Notes: a model not told the origin generated them from the sequence alone. A stretch of DNA of 64,000 bases from Hennigella sp049177145 (GCA_049177145.1 CP185406.1:372001-436000), one strand, 5' to 3'; numbered from the stretch's first letter, positions 34,112 through 45,839 are shown. A program made the numbers and translations.

Positions 34112-34710
34112 TGAGACCTAAAGAGTTTGAATTTTTAGTAGATGCTATTAAATCTCTACCTTCGGTAGGATCTAAGGCCGCTGAAAGAATTGCTTATCAC
34201 TTAATTCATCAAGACCAACAATATATTGATGAGTTTATTAAAAGAATAACTAATGCTAAAAGTAGCATTAAGTTTTGTAAACAATGTGGTAACTTTGCTT
34301 TAGATGACTTATGTACTATTTGTTCTAACCCAGAAAGAGATAACTCTAAGCTTTGTATTGTAAATACAATTGATGAATTAAATAAGATTGAATCAACTGG
34401 CTGTTTCAATGGAATCTACTTTGTTTTGAATGATGAAATCAATGTCAAGGCTAAAAAGAAAATTGATTCTGAAATTATTAAAAAGTTAATGAATCTATGT
34501 GTTAATAAAGATTTCAAAGAAATCATTATTGCTACCAACTTAACTATCAATGGTGAAGCAACCAACATTTATCTAAATAAATTATTAAAAGATATTTTAC
34601 CTGCGTGCATTACATATAAATTGGCAGTAGGTCTTCCAGTAAATTCTGCACTTGACTACGCTGATGAAAATACTTTGAAGTTTGCAATCAAGAACAAAAC
34701 CAAAATTTAG
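34111..34710 (+). CDS. recR: Recombination protein RecR
   Basis: 199-residue RecR, acting with RecO in RecA loading. Shows the helix-hairpin-helix SLPSVGSKAAERIAYHL (residues about 15-31), a four-Cys zinc finger (CKQCGNFALDDLCTICSNPERD), and a Toprim domain ending in IIIATNLTINGEATNIYL. The first Toprim acidic residue appears changed (VNTIDELN where the family has VVE..xD), although RecR is not itself catalytic. Overlaps ybaB by one base. Confidence 0.94.
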   Translation: MRPKEFEFLVDAIKSLPSVGSKAAERIAYHLIHQDQQYIDEFIKRITNAKSSIKFCKQCGNFALDDLCTICSNPERDNSKLCIVNTIDELNKIESTGCFNGIYFVLNDEINVKAKKKIDSEIIKKLMNLCVNKDFKEIIIATNLTINGEATNIYLNKLLKDILPACITYKLAVGLPVNSALDYADENTLKFAIKNKTKI

Positions 34711-34903
34711 ATATATATCCTATATATAGCTTTATTCAGTGTAAGCTAGCCTTACATATAATTATGTAATTCCTCGTATGCACGAGTCCTTATTAATAAT
34801 GTGTGCATATGTGTCATGTACATAACCCATACAAAAAATAATATTGGCAACTAAGCTGGCCATATATTATTCTATATATAAGGTAAAAACTCAAATTTAA
34901 TGG
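34711..34903. other. Intergenic segment with several hairpins, no gene recognised
   Basis: No supportable ORF. Small inverted repeats are visible: TGTAAG/CTTACA (34742-34758), CTCGT/ACGAG in a short hairpin just downstream, and a near-palindrome around TTGGCAACTAAGCTGGCC. It lies between the recR stop and the SRP RNA gene, so it may hold the recR 3' UTR or an unrecognised small RNA. No known riboswitch motif was seen. Confidence 0.35.
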
Positions 34904-34928
34904 TTACACATAGTTGTGTAAATAAAAA

Positions 34929-35002
34929 GCACCACACACGTGCTTTAACTTAGTGCTGCTCTATTTCTAGCCTAACACGGTTCGTACCACACGTTGTGAT
35001 GC
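34929..35002 (-). ncRNA. ffs: Signal recognition particle RNA (small bacterial type)
   Basis: Minus-strand RNA of about 74 nt. The apical domain IV is diagnostic: TTAGG, a CTA/TAG stem capped by a GAAA tetraloop, then AGCAGC. This is the SRP symmetric/asymmetric loop arrangement that binds Ffh. The 5' end (GCATCACAACGTG) pairs with the 3' end (CACGTGTGTGGTGC) through wobble pairs and a one-base bulge, forming the long closing stem, and TTTTTATTT follows as terminator. A TATAAT (35009-35014) places the start near 35002. It sits just downstream of dnaG on the same strand. Confidence 0.9.
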
Positions 35003-35016
35003 TTAACAATTATACA

Positions 35017-36927
35017 TTATGCGATATGATATTTTGTTTTTTTGTGCGCTTTATAATTTTTAATTTTATTATTAAGCTTTTCTAGTTCAACTTTAGCTTC
35101 AACTAGTGCTTGATCTTTATACTTGCCTTGAGCAATATCATATTTAATTTGACTAACCATGATTTCATCATAGCAAGCATTGATATGGGCAACTAGTGAT
35201 ACACATTTAGTTTTATTGCTTCTTATAGCAATAGAATATGATTGATTTGCTTGGATCTCATCTATTGCTCCTAGAGCAAACTTATATGCATCGTTACCAA
35301 TCTTCTTATCTTGATATAAGGAATTAATTAATTTATTTTCTTGATTAATTAAATCCGTTGGAGCAAATGCATTCAAAGCTAAAGCTTTAATAATGTAGAA
35401 GTAATCTTGAATTTCTTGAATGTTAATTTTTTCTGGTGATTTACATTCAATTTCATCATAACTATCTTCAGCTAGACTTGGATCTACTAATAATAATTGA
35501 ATCAATTTTCTAAAACTATTGATCATATTATTAACAGATGGAGGGTAAACGACTTTGGTTTTTTTCTTAGTTTGAACAGTTTGCTCATAACCATAGTCAG
35601 GTCTAATTAAGTCATAAGTACGCTTTAAATCGCTAACAGCTAGTTTGGTAATAGAAGATATCAGATTGATGTATGAATCAGTGTAGGATGGATTATTTTC
35701 TGTTCTAATTACTTTTAAGACATCTTTAACTTTACTGTCTAAGTTAAGACTTGTTATATCTTTTAATGTGTGCGTAATATAGTATGTAACAAATCTTGGA
35801 TTATCTGCAGATTGTAAAATTTCCAAAACTTTTTCTTTTCCTTCTTTAACAAGAATTTCGTTTACATCCTTATATGTAGTTGTATTATTTACAACTATCA
35901 TGTTCTTGTGAAGTGACAAAAGTTGTAAACCATTTTTTAAGGTTGATGCTTTACCAGCTTCGTCGTTGTCAAATCATAAAAGAATATTATCTATGCAACG
36001 TGTGTTAAGAATCATGTTTTTGTGATTTTGTGTAAAAGCGGTTCCCATTAAGGCAACAGCACCATATTGGTTTTCGTTCATTCCTGCTTCATACAATGAC
36101 ATCAAGTCAATATTGCCTTCTAACACTATAAGTGTTTTTGGTTTATCTAGCATCACTCTATCAAAATTGTAAAGTGTGTTTGATTTGCTAAACAAATTTG
36201 TTTCACGCGTTGTGAGATATTTGAGTTCAGACTCTTTTTTAATATCACGCGCTATGAAGGCAACAATAAAACCATTTCTATCTTTGATAGGGAATGTAAT
36301 TCTATTGTGGAAGTAATCAGAGATTTCTGACGTCTTTTCATTTATATTTATTAATGAAGCCTTCAATAAATCATCTTCATTTCATACTTGCTTATGCGGT
36401 AATGATGAATCTGTAAGTAAATCATATATGATTCTCTTTTCAGAACCTTTACCAGCAAAACCTATTTCAAACTTTCTAATTGTTGTATCAGATAGTTTTC
36501 GATCATATAAGTATTGTAGGTATGACTTATTGTCATCATTATAAAGTAATGTTCTAAACAAATCATTCGCATCCGCGTTGAGATCAAATAATCTCATATT
36601 AGCGGGCGAATAATTTTTGTTTTGCTTAGATAAGTAGTTGTTGATGTCTGCATCAGAATATCCAGCCATCTTAGCAACTTCCTTAATTGCTTCACCATAA
36701 CTTATCTTCTTGTACTTTTGTACAAAGTTAATAACATTACCGCTCGCACCACATGAAAAACACCTAAAGATTTTCTTCTTCGGTGAAACTGACATACTTG
36801 GGTTTTGATCAGGATGGAATGGACAAAGACCAAAAAAGTTGGCACCAGATTTGTGTAATGACACAAACCTACCAATGATATCAACTATATCTGCCTTTTC
36901 TAATAATTCATCTACAAAACTTGCCAT
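35017..36927 (-). CDS. dnaG: DNA primase
   Basis: Synthesises RNA primers at the replication fork. The 636-residue product has an N-terminal CHC2 zinc-binding domain (CPFHPDQNPS and CFSCGASGNVINFV, residues about 36-70) and a Toprim domain with VLEGNIDLMSLYEAG (metal Glu) and WFDNDEAGKAS (DxD). A divergent C-terminal DnaB-interaction region completes it. Start at 36927, directly after glyS (two bases apart), on the same strand. The last codons lie next to the SRP RNA promoter. Confidence 0.96.
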
Positions 36928-36929
36928 GA

Positions 36930-38303
36930 TTATTTACCTAAATAATTTAAAATCTCATCAATTTTAATTCTGTCTTGTTTCATTGTGTCACGATGTCTAA
37001 TTGTTACACAATTATCTTTTTCAGAATTGAAATCATATGTTATGCAATAGAATGTTCCAATTGCATCTTGTCTTCTGTATCTCTTTCCAATGGAGCCTGT
37101 TACATCATATACTGATGGAACATTAGCTGCAATTAACTTATCAAATACTTTTTTAGCATTTGCATTAAGTTTATTACTTAGTGGTAGCACAGCTACCTTG
37201 TATGGACAAAGTGCATATGGTAATCCTAGCACTTCTCTAGTTTCACCATCTTTTATGTTTTCAATTCTGTAAGAATCGCAAATAATTGCATAGAACAAAC
37301 GTTCTACTCCAACAGATGGTTCTATAACATAAGGGATAAATCTTTCGTTTGTATCAGGATCTAAATATCCTAATGTTGAACCTGATAGCTTTTGATGATT
37401 TGATAAATCAAAATCAGTTCTATTAGCTAATCCTCATAATTCAGCTCATCCATGAGGAAAGTTGTATTGGAAATCAACAGTTCTTGCTGAATAGTGACTT
37501 AAGTCAGCTTTATCATGTTCTGACATTCTGATATTTTCTTTTTTAAGTTTTAAAACATTAAATAAGAAGTTTTCAATTTGCTTAATGTATTCCTCAAATT
37601 TTGCTGGAGCATCCTTTGGATAGTTAAAGAATTCAATTTCCATTTGTTCAAATTCTCTAGTTCTAAAAATAAAGTTACCTGGTGTAATTTCATTTCTAAA
37701 TGCTTTACCGATTTGTCCAACACCAAAAGGAACTTTTAATCTTAAAGCTCTTTGAATGTTTGCAAAGTTAATGAATATACCTTGAGCTGTTTCTGGTCTT
37801 AAGTACAATTCATTAGCTTTATCTTCGATAACTGATTGACTTGTTTTGAACATTAAATTAAAACTTCTAATATCTGTTCAATTAGATTTACCACAGTTAG
37901 GACAAGTAATTTTCTTATCTTTAATTATTTTTAATAATTCAGCCTTGTCTGTGTTCTCGTTTATCTTAATGTCAGGATATTTTTCTTCAATAAGTTTATC
38001 TGCTCTAAATCTTTGATGACATTCTTTGCAATCAATTAGTGGATCAGCAAAGTTTGTTAAGTGTCCTGATGCCTTTCAAACAGTTGGGTTTAAAATGATT
38101 GAAGAATCCAAACCAACCATATTTGGTTGACTTGTTATAAAATAGTTTCATCATAAATTCTTAATGTTGTTTTTTAAAGCAACACCCAAAGGACCGTAGT
38201 CTCATGCATTTGCTAGACCACCGTAAATTTCACTACTAGCAAAAACAAAACCATAGTTTTTTAGATAATTAACAATTGTTGTTTGATCAAACTTATTGTT
38301 CAT
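36930..38303 (-). CDS. glyS: Glycyl-tRNA synthetase (class II, alpha2 type)
   Basis: 457-residue class II synthetase of the single-chain Firmicute/eukaryote type. Motif 1 region NLWWNYFI, motif 2 QIGKAFRNEITPGNFIFRTREFEQMEIEFF, motif 3 IEPSVGVERLF, and an anticodon-binding domain (LCPYKVAVLPLSNK) are present. A zinc-like CKECHQRF/CPNCGKSN insert is conserved. The start at 38303 lies a few bases after a TATAAT (38313-38318), so the mRNA is probably near-leaderless. The stop sits two bases before dnaG. Confidence 0.97.
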
Positions 38304-38344
38304 AGTATTTTAATTATAAAAAATATATTAATTATTGACTATAT

Positions 38345-38377
38345 ATTATAAAAAAGAAAAGAGGGTTATACCCTCTT
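38345..38377 (-). terminator. Terminator of the 177-aa membrane protein gene, fused to a -10 box
   Basis: 8-bp stem (AAGAGGGT / ACCCTCTT, 38359-38377) followed on the minus strand by a T-rich tract that runs into TATAAT at 38345-38350, a candidate glyS promoter. Confidence 0.6.
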
Positions 38378-38394
38378 ATCTTTTATTAATTGTT

Positions 38395-38928
38395 TTATAG
38401 ACTTACAATACCAGTTTTTTCGTCTCTTGCTTTTTTAGGTTCGTTAGATTCAGTTGGTGTTTCAGGAGCTTTTGGTTCTTCAACCGCACCACCAAATGCA
38501 GCTACTGCATCTTGTTGAGCAAATGATTTGAAAGTAAATCTATTTCTAATTCAGAAATAAATACCAACAACCGAAATAGCTACCAAGATAATTGTGTGGA
38601 TTGCTGGTAAAGCAAATACACCACTATTTCCTCTAGCGATTTGATCTTTTAATCCTAAAACTAGAATAAAGAAGATGATGTGAACTGCAGCTAATGCACC
38701 AAACAATCAAGCTCTCTTTTTGTAATCTTCTCTAACATTTAGTGCAAGCAATACAACTAAAGCAATTAAGAATAGTGATAAGAATGTATCAACAATAGCA
38801 CCAAAGCAAATAGCTGCTTTACCTGGAACAGCAAAACCAACTCAAGTTGCAGCAATACATAGAACTGCTAGAGCTCATACTCCTAACATCACAAATTTGT
38901 AATATTTATAAGGGACTTTTAAAGCCAT
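38395..38928 (-). CDS. Hypothetical four-helix membrane protein
   Basis: 177 residues with four predicted transmembrane helices (about 13-30, 41-62, 72-91 and 104-124), then a hydrophilic cytoplasmic tail rich in Pro/Glu/Lys (EEPKAPETPTESNEPKKARDEK). No family recognised. The start at 38928 has a strong AGAGGAAAA ribosome site. Flanked by terminators on both sides, so it is transcribed alone. Context gives no clue to function. Confidence 0.75.
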
Positions 38929-38962
38929 ATTTTTTCCTCTTTCTATAAAATTATAAATAAAA

Positions 38963-38981
38963 AAGAGTGCTTTGCACTCTT
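38963..38981 (-). terminator. ftsH terminator
   Basis: 8-bp stem (AAGAGTGC / GCACTCTT, 3-base loop) just downstream of the ftsH stop, followed by TTTTTTATTT on the minus strand. Confidence 0.75.
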
Positions 38982-38988
38982 ATTTTAT

Positions 38989-41139
38989 TTATTTAGCTTT
39001 GCTAGGTTTCTTAGCTTCAGCCTTTTCTTTTTTCTCTTCTTCTAAAGCTTTCTTTTTCTCAATTGCTTCAGGAGGAAGTTTTAATTCCTTATGAATGTAA
39101 TCAATTTGGTTCTTAACAATTGTTTCTAACAATAATAATGTTTCAACAATTAAATCAAGTTCTTTTCCATTGTGCTTAATTACATCTTTAGCTTTAGCGT
39201 ACTCAGATTGAATAATTTCTTCAATTTCTTTATCAATCTTTTGGTTTGTTGCTTCACTAAAGCTCTTAGGAGCATAAGCTGGAACTGATCCTTCAGTTGG
39301 AATGAATTGTGTCATACCAACACTAGACATACCAAGTTGAGTTACCATAGACTTAACTATGTTAGTTACTTTGTATAGATCGTTGCTTGCACCTGTAGAG
39401 ATAGAATCTTTACCATAGATAACTTCTTCTGCAGCTCTACCACCTAATGTAGTTCTTACAATAGCTAATAGATCAGATTTCTTATGAATAGCAAGTTCTT
39501 GTTTTTCAGGTGTAGATAGTGTATATCCTGCAGCAACACCGCGTGGAATGATTGTAATCTTTTCAACTACATCTCCACCTTTAGTGTGAAGACCAACAAG
39601 TGCATGACCAGCTTCGTGGTAAGCAATTTGTTTCTTTTCTTCTTCAGTAATTACTCTTGACTTCTTAGCTGGACCAGCAATTACACGGTCAATAGCTTCA
39701 TCGATTTCAGACATACTGATTGCGGTCTTACCTAATCTTACTGCAAGTAAAGTTGCTTCATTTAATACGTTTTCTAGTTGAGCACCAGAGAAACCTGGAG
39801 TTCTTCTAGCAACATCTGCTAAACTTACTTTACTTGATAAGTTTTTATTTCTTGCGTGAATCTTTAAAATTGCTTCACGTTCTTTAATATCAGGTAAGTT
39901 AACTTGAATGTGTCTATCAAATCTACCTGGCCTTAAAATTGCTTCATCTAGAGAATCTAGACGGTTGGTTGCAGCCATAATGACTACACCAGTTCTTGTG
40001 TTGAAACCATCCATTTCTGCAAGTAATTGGTTAATTGTTTGGTCAGCGATTCCACCACTACCACCAGCAATGTCATTTCTTCCACGTTTACCAGCAACAG
40101 AATCGATTTCATCGATGAAGATGATTGATGGAGCTGCTTTCTTAGCTCTTAAGAATAAGTCTCTAACTCTCTTAGCACCCACACCAACTAGCATATCATC
40201 AAAGCTAGAACCTGATGCTTGGAAGAATGGAACTGATGCTTCACCGGCAACAGCTTTAGCAAGCAATGTTTTACCTGTTCCTGGAGGACCATATAGAATT
40301 ACACCTCTAGGTGTTCTTGCACCCATAGCTGCATATTTTTCTGGATTCTTTAAATAATCAACGATTTCAATTAATTCGTTCTTTTCTTCTTCAATACCAG
40401 CAACGTCACTAAACTTAACATTGCTCTTAGCAATCTTTGCAGAAGATTTTCCCATGCCAAAGATGGAATCTTCACCTTGGCCCATCATTCCCGACATTTT
40501 AGTAACTTTACTAAAGTATCAAATAATTACAACTAGGAAAATGATAGTTGGTAACATGTTTAGTAAAACTATACCAATGTTTGTTCCACCAGTTTCAACT
40601 GATGCGTTTGCTGTAATAGTTTGAGCTCAATCAGCAAAAGTTGTACCAGTTGTATCACTAACCTCTACACCACCAATATAAAAGTGGAAACTATCGTTTT
40701 GTCATACTCTTTCCATTTTAAATTCAATTTCTTTGCCACCACCAACTGGATCAGCATGAATTGAATATACATTTGTTTGACCTGTTACATAGTAAAAGGC
40801 TCAAGAATCATTAGAGTTCTTAAGATTAACCTTATAGTCGGCCTTACTGTCACCGTTGGTGTCAAGTTCCAATCTACCTGTTTCAGAATCAACACTTGCA
40901 TTCTTAACATTAACAGATCTATATCTAGGAGTACATCCTCAAACTATCAAAAAGATAAATAAACCGATTAGTAAAAGAGCGATAACTCACTTAATAATAG
41001 ATCTTTTTCTTCTTGCTTTCGTTTCGGGGTCTGTTGTTTGCTTTTGATAAACAACTTTATCATCTGGACTAGTTCCAGATGGTTGAATTGTTTCATCATC
41101 AGTTTTAACAGCATTAATGTGTAATTTTTCTTTTTGCAT
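38989..41139 (-). CDS. ftsH: ATP-dependent zinc metalloprotease FtsH
   Basis: Membrane AAA+ protease for membrane-protein quality control. The 716 residues have two N-terminal helices (about 49-68 and 190-208) flanking an ectodomain. The AAA domain has Walker A GPPGTGKT, Walker B IIFIDEIDSV and an SRH with ATNRLDSLDEAILRPGRFDR; the protease site is HEAGH with a downstream Glu/Asp ligand. A Lys/Glu/Ala-rich C-terminal tail closes the protein. The ribosome site AAGGAGGAA before the ATG at 41139 is the strongest in the window. hpt lies 27 bases upstream on the same strand. Confidence 0.97.
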
Positions 41140-41166
41140 AGGATTCCTCCTTAATTTGCTTATATA

Positions 41167-41724
41167 TTATAGTTTATTCAAGTATTTCTTATCAAATTCT
41201 GCAAGATATGGAAGGTTTCTGGCAATTTCTTTTATATCTAATCCATAACCAATTAGGAATGGATTACCTTTATAGGTAAAACAAGCATAATCTGCTTTGA
41301 AAGGAACAACTCTTAAATCAACCTTATCTGCTAGTACTACAAACTTAAGTGATTTAGGTTTTTTAGATTTTAAGTAATTTCTTAACACAGATAGAGTTCT
41401 AGCTGAATCAAGAACATCTTCAATAACTATTACATCTCTTCCTTCAACATCAGATATTAAATCAGTAACAATCTTTGGTTTACCAACAGCATGCATATTT
41501 CCACGGAATGAACTTAAAACCATGAAATCAAATTCAAAATCAAATTTTAATTGCATTACTAATTCGGCATAAAAAGGAATTGCTCCTTTTAGGATAGCAA
41601 GCAATATTGGACGTTTCTTGCAATTAGAATATTTTTTATTAATTCAGTTAGCACATTTTGTAATAGCTAACTTAACTTGTTTTGAATTTGTTAATATCTT
41701 TTTTACGTATTTTGGTTTGTACAT
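41167..41724 (-). CDS. hpt: Hypoxanthine(-guanine) phosphoribosyltransferase
   Basis: Purine salvage enzyme converting hypoxanthine or guanine plus PRPP to IMP or GMP. 185 residues. The type-I PRTase core is present: LLAILKGAIPFYAELV, the PRPP loop VIVIEDVLDSARTL (family usually VEDIIDTGLTL, so Thr-Gly is Ser-Ala here), and a C-terminal FLIGYGLDIKEIARNLPYLAEF segment, the base-binding region typical of HPRT. Forms a unit with ispF (one base apart). Its position upstream of ftsH matches the common hpt-ftsH pair. Confidence 0.93.
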
Positions 41725-41725
41725 A

Positions 41726-42184
41726 CTATTTTCCTTTCATCATCACTATTGCATCACATTCGATAAGATTTAAATTTTGTTCAAATCTTGTTGCTTTAAC
41801 ATTGATCTTGTCTGTTTTTAAAAGTTTTATTAAACTTTTAGCTATATGTTTACGAATTGGTTGAATCATAATCTTATCACAAACAATTGTTAAGTCTAGA
41901 TTGCCTACGCTTAATCCTTTTCTTTTTGCCATAGCTAAGGCATAATTAAGAATTAATTGTGAATCCATATTTTTACATTTAATGTTTGTGTCAGGAAAAG
42001 CAATTCCAATATCGCCACCTTGACAAGCACCTAGAATTGCATCAGCTATTGCATGCAATACTAAATCCCCATCTGAGACAGCAACAATTTTGTAATTACT
42101 TTTACATTCAAAACCACCTAAAACAATCTTTGTTTTAGCCTTTATAAGTTTATGAATGTCTTTTCCAAATCCTACAAAATTCAT
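41726..42184 (-). CDS. ispF: 2-C-methyl-D-erythritol 2,4-cyclodiphosphate synthase
   Basis: MEP-pathway enzyme forming MEcPP. 152 residues, slightly short of the usual 155-160. Motifs are FGKDIHKL (metal-binding Asp and His), VSDGDLVLHAIADAILGA (His), GDIGIAFPDTN, and the C-terminal KATRFEQNLNLIECDAIVM. Metal ligands D9, H11 and H42 are retained. MEP genes are rare in mollicutes. ispD is in this window at 62154-62765, unlinked, and the other pathway genes are not here. Cotranscribed with hpt. Confidence 0.93.
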   Translation of the reverse strand: MNFVGFGKDIHKLIKAKTKIVLGGFECKSNYKIVAVSDGDLVLHAIADAILGACQGGDIGIAFPDTNIKCKNMDSQLILNYALAMAKRKGLSVGNLDLTIVCDKIMIQPIRKHIAKSLIKLLKTDKINVKATRFEQNLNLIECDAIVMMKGK

Positions 42185-42251
42185 AATAAATATAGATACT
42201 TATTATATAAGTATTACTTTTTTTACTTAAATAATATAAATTAATAAAAAG

Positions 42252-42276
42252 AAAAATAGGGATGAACCCTATTTTT
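42252..42276 (-). terminator. Terminator after apt
   Basis: 10-bp stem (AAAAATAGGG / CCCTATTTTT, 5-base loop), seven bases after the apt stop on the minus strand. Confidence 0.8.
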
Positions 42277-42283
42277 GTTTGGA

Positions 42284-42820
42284 TTAAAGTTTTAGCAAAC
42301 TATGAACTTTTATTCCTGCTCTTTCAATCTTTTTAGGACCTTCAGGAAGTTCAGCTAAATAACCTAGTACTAGTAAGTGTTCACACTTAGCTTTTAATTG
42401 ATTCATCATTTTCTTAACAGCTAATACTGTACCACCGGTAGCAATAATGTCATCAACAACTAAAACTCTAGATCCTGGTTTGATATCATATTTGTGAACT
42501 TCAATTGTATCTTTACCATATTCCAAAGCATAGCTTGCTGATACGGTAGTTCTGGGTAATTTGCCTTTTTTTCTAATAGGAACAAAAGGAATATTTAACA
42601 CTTCAGCAATTGGTAATGCAAATCAAAAACCTCTCGATTCTAAACCAACAACAATATCAAACTTTTGACCTTTTAATGTTTTTAACATTTCTTTAATAGT
42701 TAATTTCAAAACATTTGGCTTTGTAAAGATTGGTGTAATATCTTTAAAACTAATTCCTTTTTTAGGAAAGTTAGGCACAACCTTAAGAGTGTTTTTGATA
42801 GTAATAATGTTTTTAGTCAT
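42284..42820 (-). CDS. apt: Adenine phosphoribosyltransferase
   Basis: 178-residue purine salvage enzyme (adenine + PRPP to AMP). Signature stretches are VPNFPKKGISFKDITPIF, VGLESRGFWFALPIAEVL, VPIRKKGKLP and the PRPP-binding VLVVDDIIATGGTVLA. The start ATG at 42820 has an AAGGAGC ribosome site and lies inside the last eight bases of secDF, so the two are coupled; the in-frame ATG at 42847 is rejected for lack of homology. Confidence 0.96.
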
Positions 42821-45800
42821 TTTTAGCTCCTTGCGCTTTTGTTTCACTTATTGGAATACGTTTAGTGAATTTATTGATACCTTCAATACCTTGTTCATCA
42901 ACATCATCATAATTGATGATAACTTTGCTTTTGCTCTTTTGATAACGTCTAGTTAAAGCAAGGTTTCTAACTCTCATAAATTGATATAGTAAGAATGAAA
43001 CAACAAATGGTGTTACAGCCATTGTTACAACAAATGCAACTATTAATAATCCAATTGTTGAAGCTGTACTTGGGCCAATAGGAGCAGATAAACCATATAT
43101 TAATATGAACAATCCATAAGCAATAGCATTGCTTCAAATGTATGTTCAGTTATTTGTTAATGAAACATTAACAATATATTTGAATTCATCATTAGTGAAT
43201 GGTTCTTTTCTACTTCATGCTTCATTTGTGCTTCCAACAATGTTCATAGCAAAGATTGTGTTAACAATTGATACAAAAGCAAAGCCTAAAACAACAAATT
43301 GATCAAACTTAACTTGGAATATAGATGATAATCCAAGAATTAATAATGGCATTCCAAATGATCCTGCTATCATTGGAACGATTGCAATTCAGTTGTGTCT
43401 TAGACCTGCATAAAGTGCAGAAACTAATGTTGCAATAATAATTGAAATTAATGCCATGTTTAGAATGTCTTGGTTTGTTGTACCAAAGATTGTTTGACAT
43501 TGAATGTCAGTTCCAAATACTAATCCAGCAGGTGTTGCCATTTCCTGTGCTACTGAATATGCATTAGACATATTTGTGTAGAAGAATCATCATTCACCAG
43601 TATGACTATATGAAACATAGTCCAAACCAGTAAATCAGGATTGTGCAAATATATCTCCATCAAATTTAATTGATATACATGTTGTTGTATGGAATAAAGT
43701 TGGGCTTGTAAATCCTACAACACTAAAGACAATAATACCAATTACTAATAAGCCAGCAATAACGCAAATAGCAATTAATGCTTTCTTGTTAGTTACATCA
43801 ATTTTTCTTCTAGACATGCTGCTATAGTATGGTATTTCTAATTTTGTTGCATCTAACGATGCAGGAATAGCATTATTACTTTGAGCTAATGATTCATTTG
43901 CAAGATTGGATGGTTTGCCAAAGAATTGATATTTGTTAATCATTAAACTATTGCTAAAGAACAATCCGTGTAACAACCCATTTAACAGATAAACACTAAG
44001 GAATATCATGAAGGCACCAGCAATTAATACTAGACCTAATGCATTTAATGATATTGGTGCTATGTAAATAAAACATATACCAAAAATTAAAGTAACAATA
44101 GATATATCTAGTACTGGTAATAATGACCTCTTAAAGGCTTTATTAACCATTACTTGAGTATCTTCACGAGAGTAAAGTCTCCGTTTCAATCTACCACAAA
44201 TTGCAACGCTTGCCATGAATCCTACAATAGATAAAGCAAATAAACCAAATAGCAATGACATAGTAATTGCTGTTGAACCAATTGTAGCAATTAAGCCAGT
44301 CATTGATAAAGCAAAGATCATGCATATTCAACTAATTACACCGGTTGTTCTATATAAGCATGCAAGAATAACTAATAAAGCTATAAGGAAGATTAAGAAG
44401 CCTAAACTTAATGCTCCAACTAAGTTGCTACCACCAAAAATAGTTTCAGTGAATGTTGGTGGAATTGCTTGAGCAATAATGTCTTTATTTTTTATTTGGT
44501 CGATAACATCTTCTGATCCATACTTGCCTGTTTTTGTTGTTTCAAAAGATAACTCTTGAATTGATGCTTGGTTGAAACCATATTTAATTTGGTTATTTAA
44601 ATATTTTTCAGCAGTTGTTTTACTGCTTGTTGGATATCAGAAACATTTAATGTTTGGATTTTCTGTGTCATCAACATCATTCTTATATGAATCGGTGATT
44701 TTGGCAGGCATAACCTTATCAAAATCAGACAATGTTACAATCTTGTCAACATATTTACTAGTAAATCCAATTTCGTTTGTTCCTGATGTCGCTTGATCTA
44801 TGTAGTTAAATAAATCTAGACCAGAAACCTCGTTGCCATCTTTATCCTCAACAGAATTTAATTTAAAATGCTCATCTTGCTTAGTTGTTGATTCTTCGTT
44901 TTGCCCCCTAAAATCTTTATTTATATAATTGTCTGCAAAGGTTCCATATTGTGTTTCACTATACCAACTTAAATATTCATCATCATTTTTAAAACCGTTC
45001 CAATATGATAGGTGATAATTTGCTTCATTTAATAAACCTTGTAAATTATTAACAATGTACAATCTTGGTTTTTGTCATTCGTTTGCTATTTCATTTTCTG
45101 GGTCTGGTTTGTCTTCTGAATCTTTTTTAGCTAAAGCTAAGTCTGCATAAATATCAGACAAGATTGTTGATTCTTGTACTTCTAATACAACACCATTTTC
45201 ACCATCTTCACTAACTAATGTTCTTGCTTTATGATCTTGTTTATCTGTTGTTTTAGGTAAACTAAAAATTTCTCTAAATGGAATTACAGTATATTGTGGT
45301 TTGTTTCATGATGGGTCTTGGCCAGGATCTTTAACATATCAACGATAAACAAATGTTTTTTCGTTAGAGTTGAAAGCGTTTGAAGAGAAGAAAGATAGGT
45401 ATGGGTCATTATCAATTTTCTTGTCTTTTTCTTCAATTGATAATGGGTTTTTATTTTCAACTTTCTCAACTTCAAATTGAGCGTTTAAATAACATTCAAT
45501 ACCATCGGTATTTGCATACGCTTCGGCTGAAACATCATAATTCTTTTGTCCACTATCTTTTAATCATTGAGATAGCTTGTGAGCACAATCGTTTGCAATT
45601 TCTTGTGCTTCTTCTAAATCTTCTACTTCACGTAGTGCTGAAGGATTAATTTTCATTCTGCCGTTTACAGTCTTTGTAAATTCAGCACCTTCAGTATAAT
45701 TTTTAGCTATATTGGAAATACCAACTGCTGAGCCTGCTAAGGCACCACCAGCCATCAAACTAGATAAAACAATAGAAACTACTGATCATTTAGATTTTTT

Positions 45801-45839
45801 AGTTCTAAAAGTATTAGCTTTCTTTGAGGTATTTTCCAT
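42813..45839 (-). CDS. secDF: Protein translocase SecDF (fused)
   Basis: 1008-residue membrane protein that uses ion gradient energy to pull secreted proteins outward. One N-terminal helix (about 18-38) and a very large, weakly conserved ectodomain lead into a SecD-type helix bundle (about 490-650). A second, smaller ectodomain follows at about 745-810, then a SecF-type bundle (about 810-965). Both halves hold small-residue-rich helix pairs typical of RND-type SecD/SecF (SLGFLIFLIALLVILACLYR; MALISIIIATLVSALYAGLRHN). Ends in a cytoplasmic basic tail. SecDF-apt linkage is common in mycoplasmas. Sequence similarity is weak, so the call rests on architecture and context. Confidence 0.75.

Noticed and set aside
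38963..38981. CIRCE-like heat-shock element (AAGAGTGC/GCACTCTT)
   Set aside because: The arms are too close for CIRCE, the position is after ftsH, and a T-tract follows; it is a terminator.
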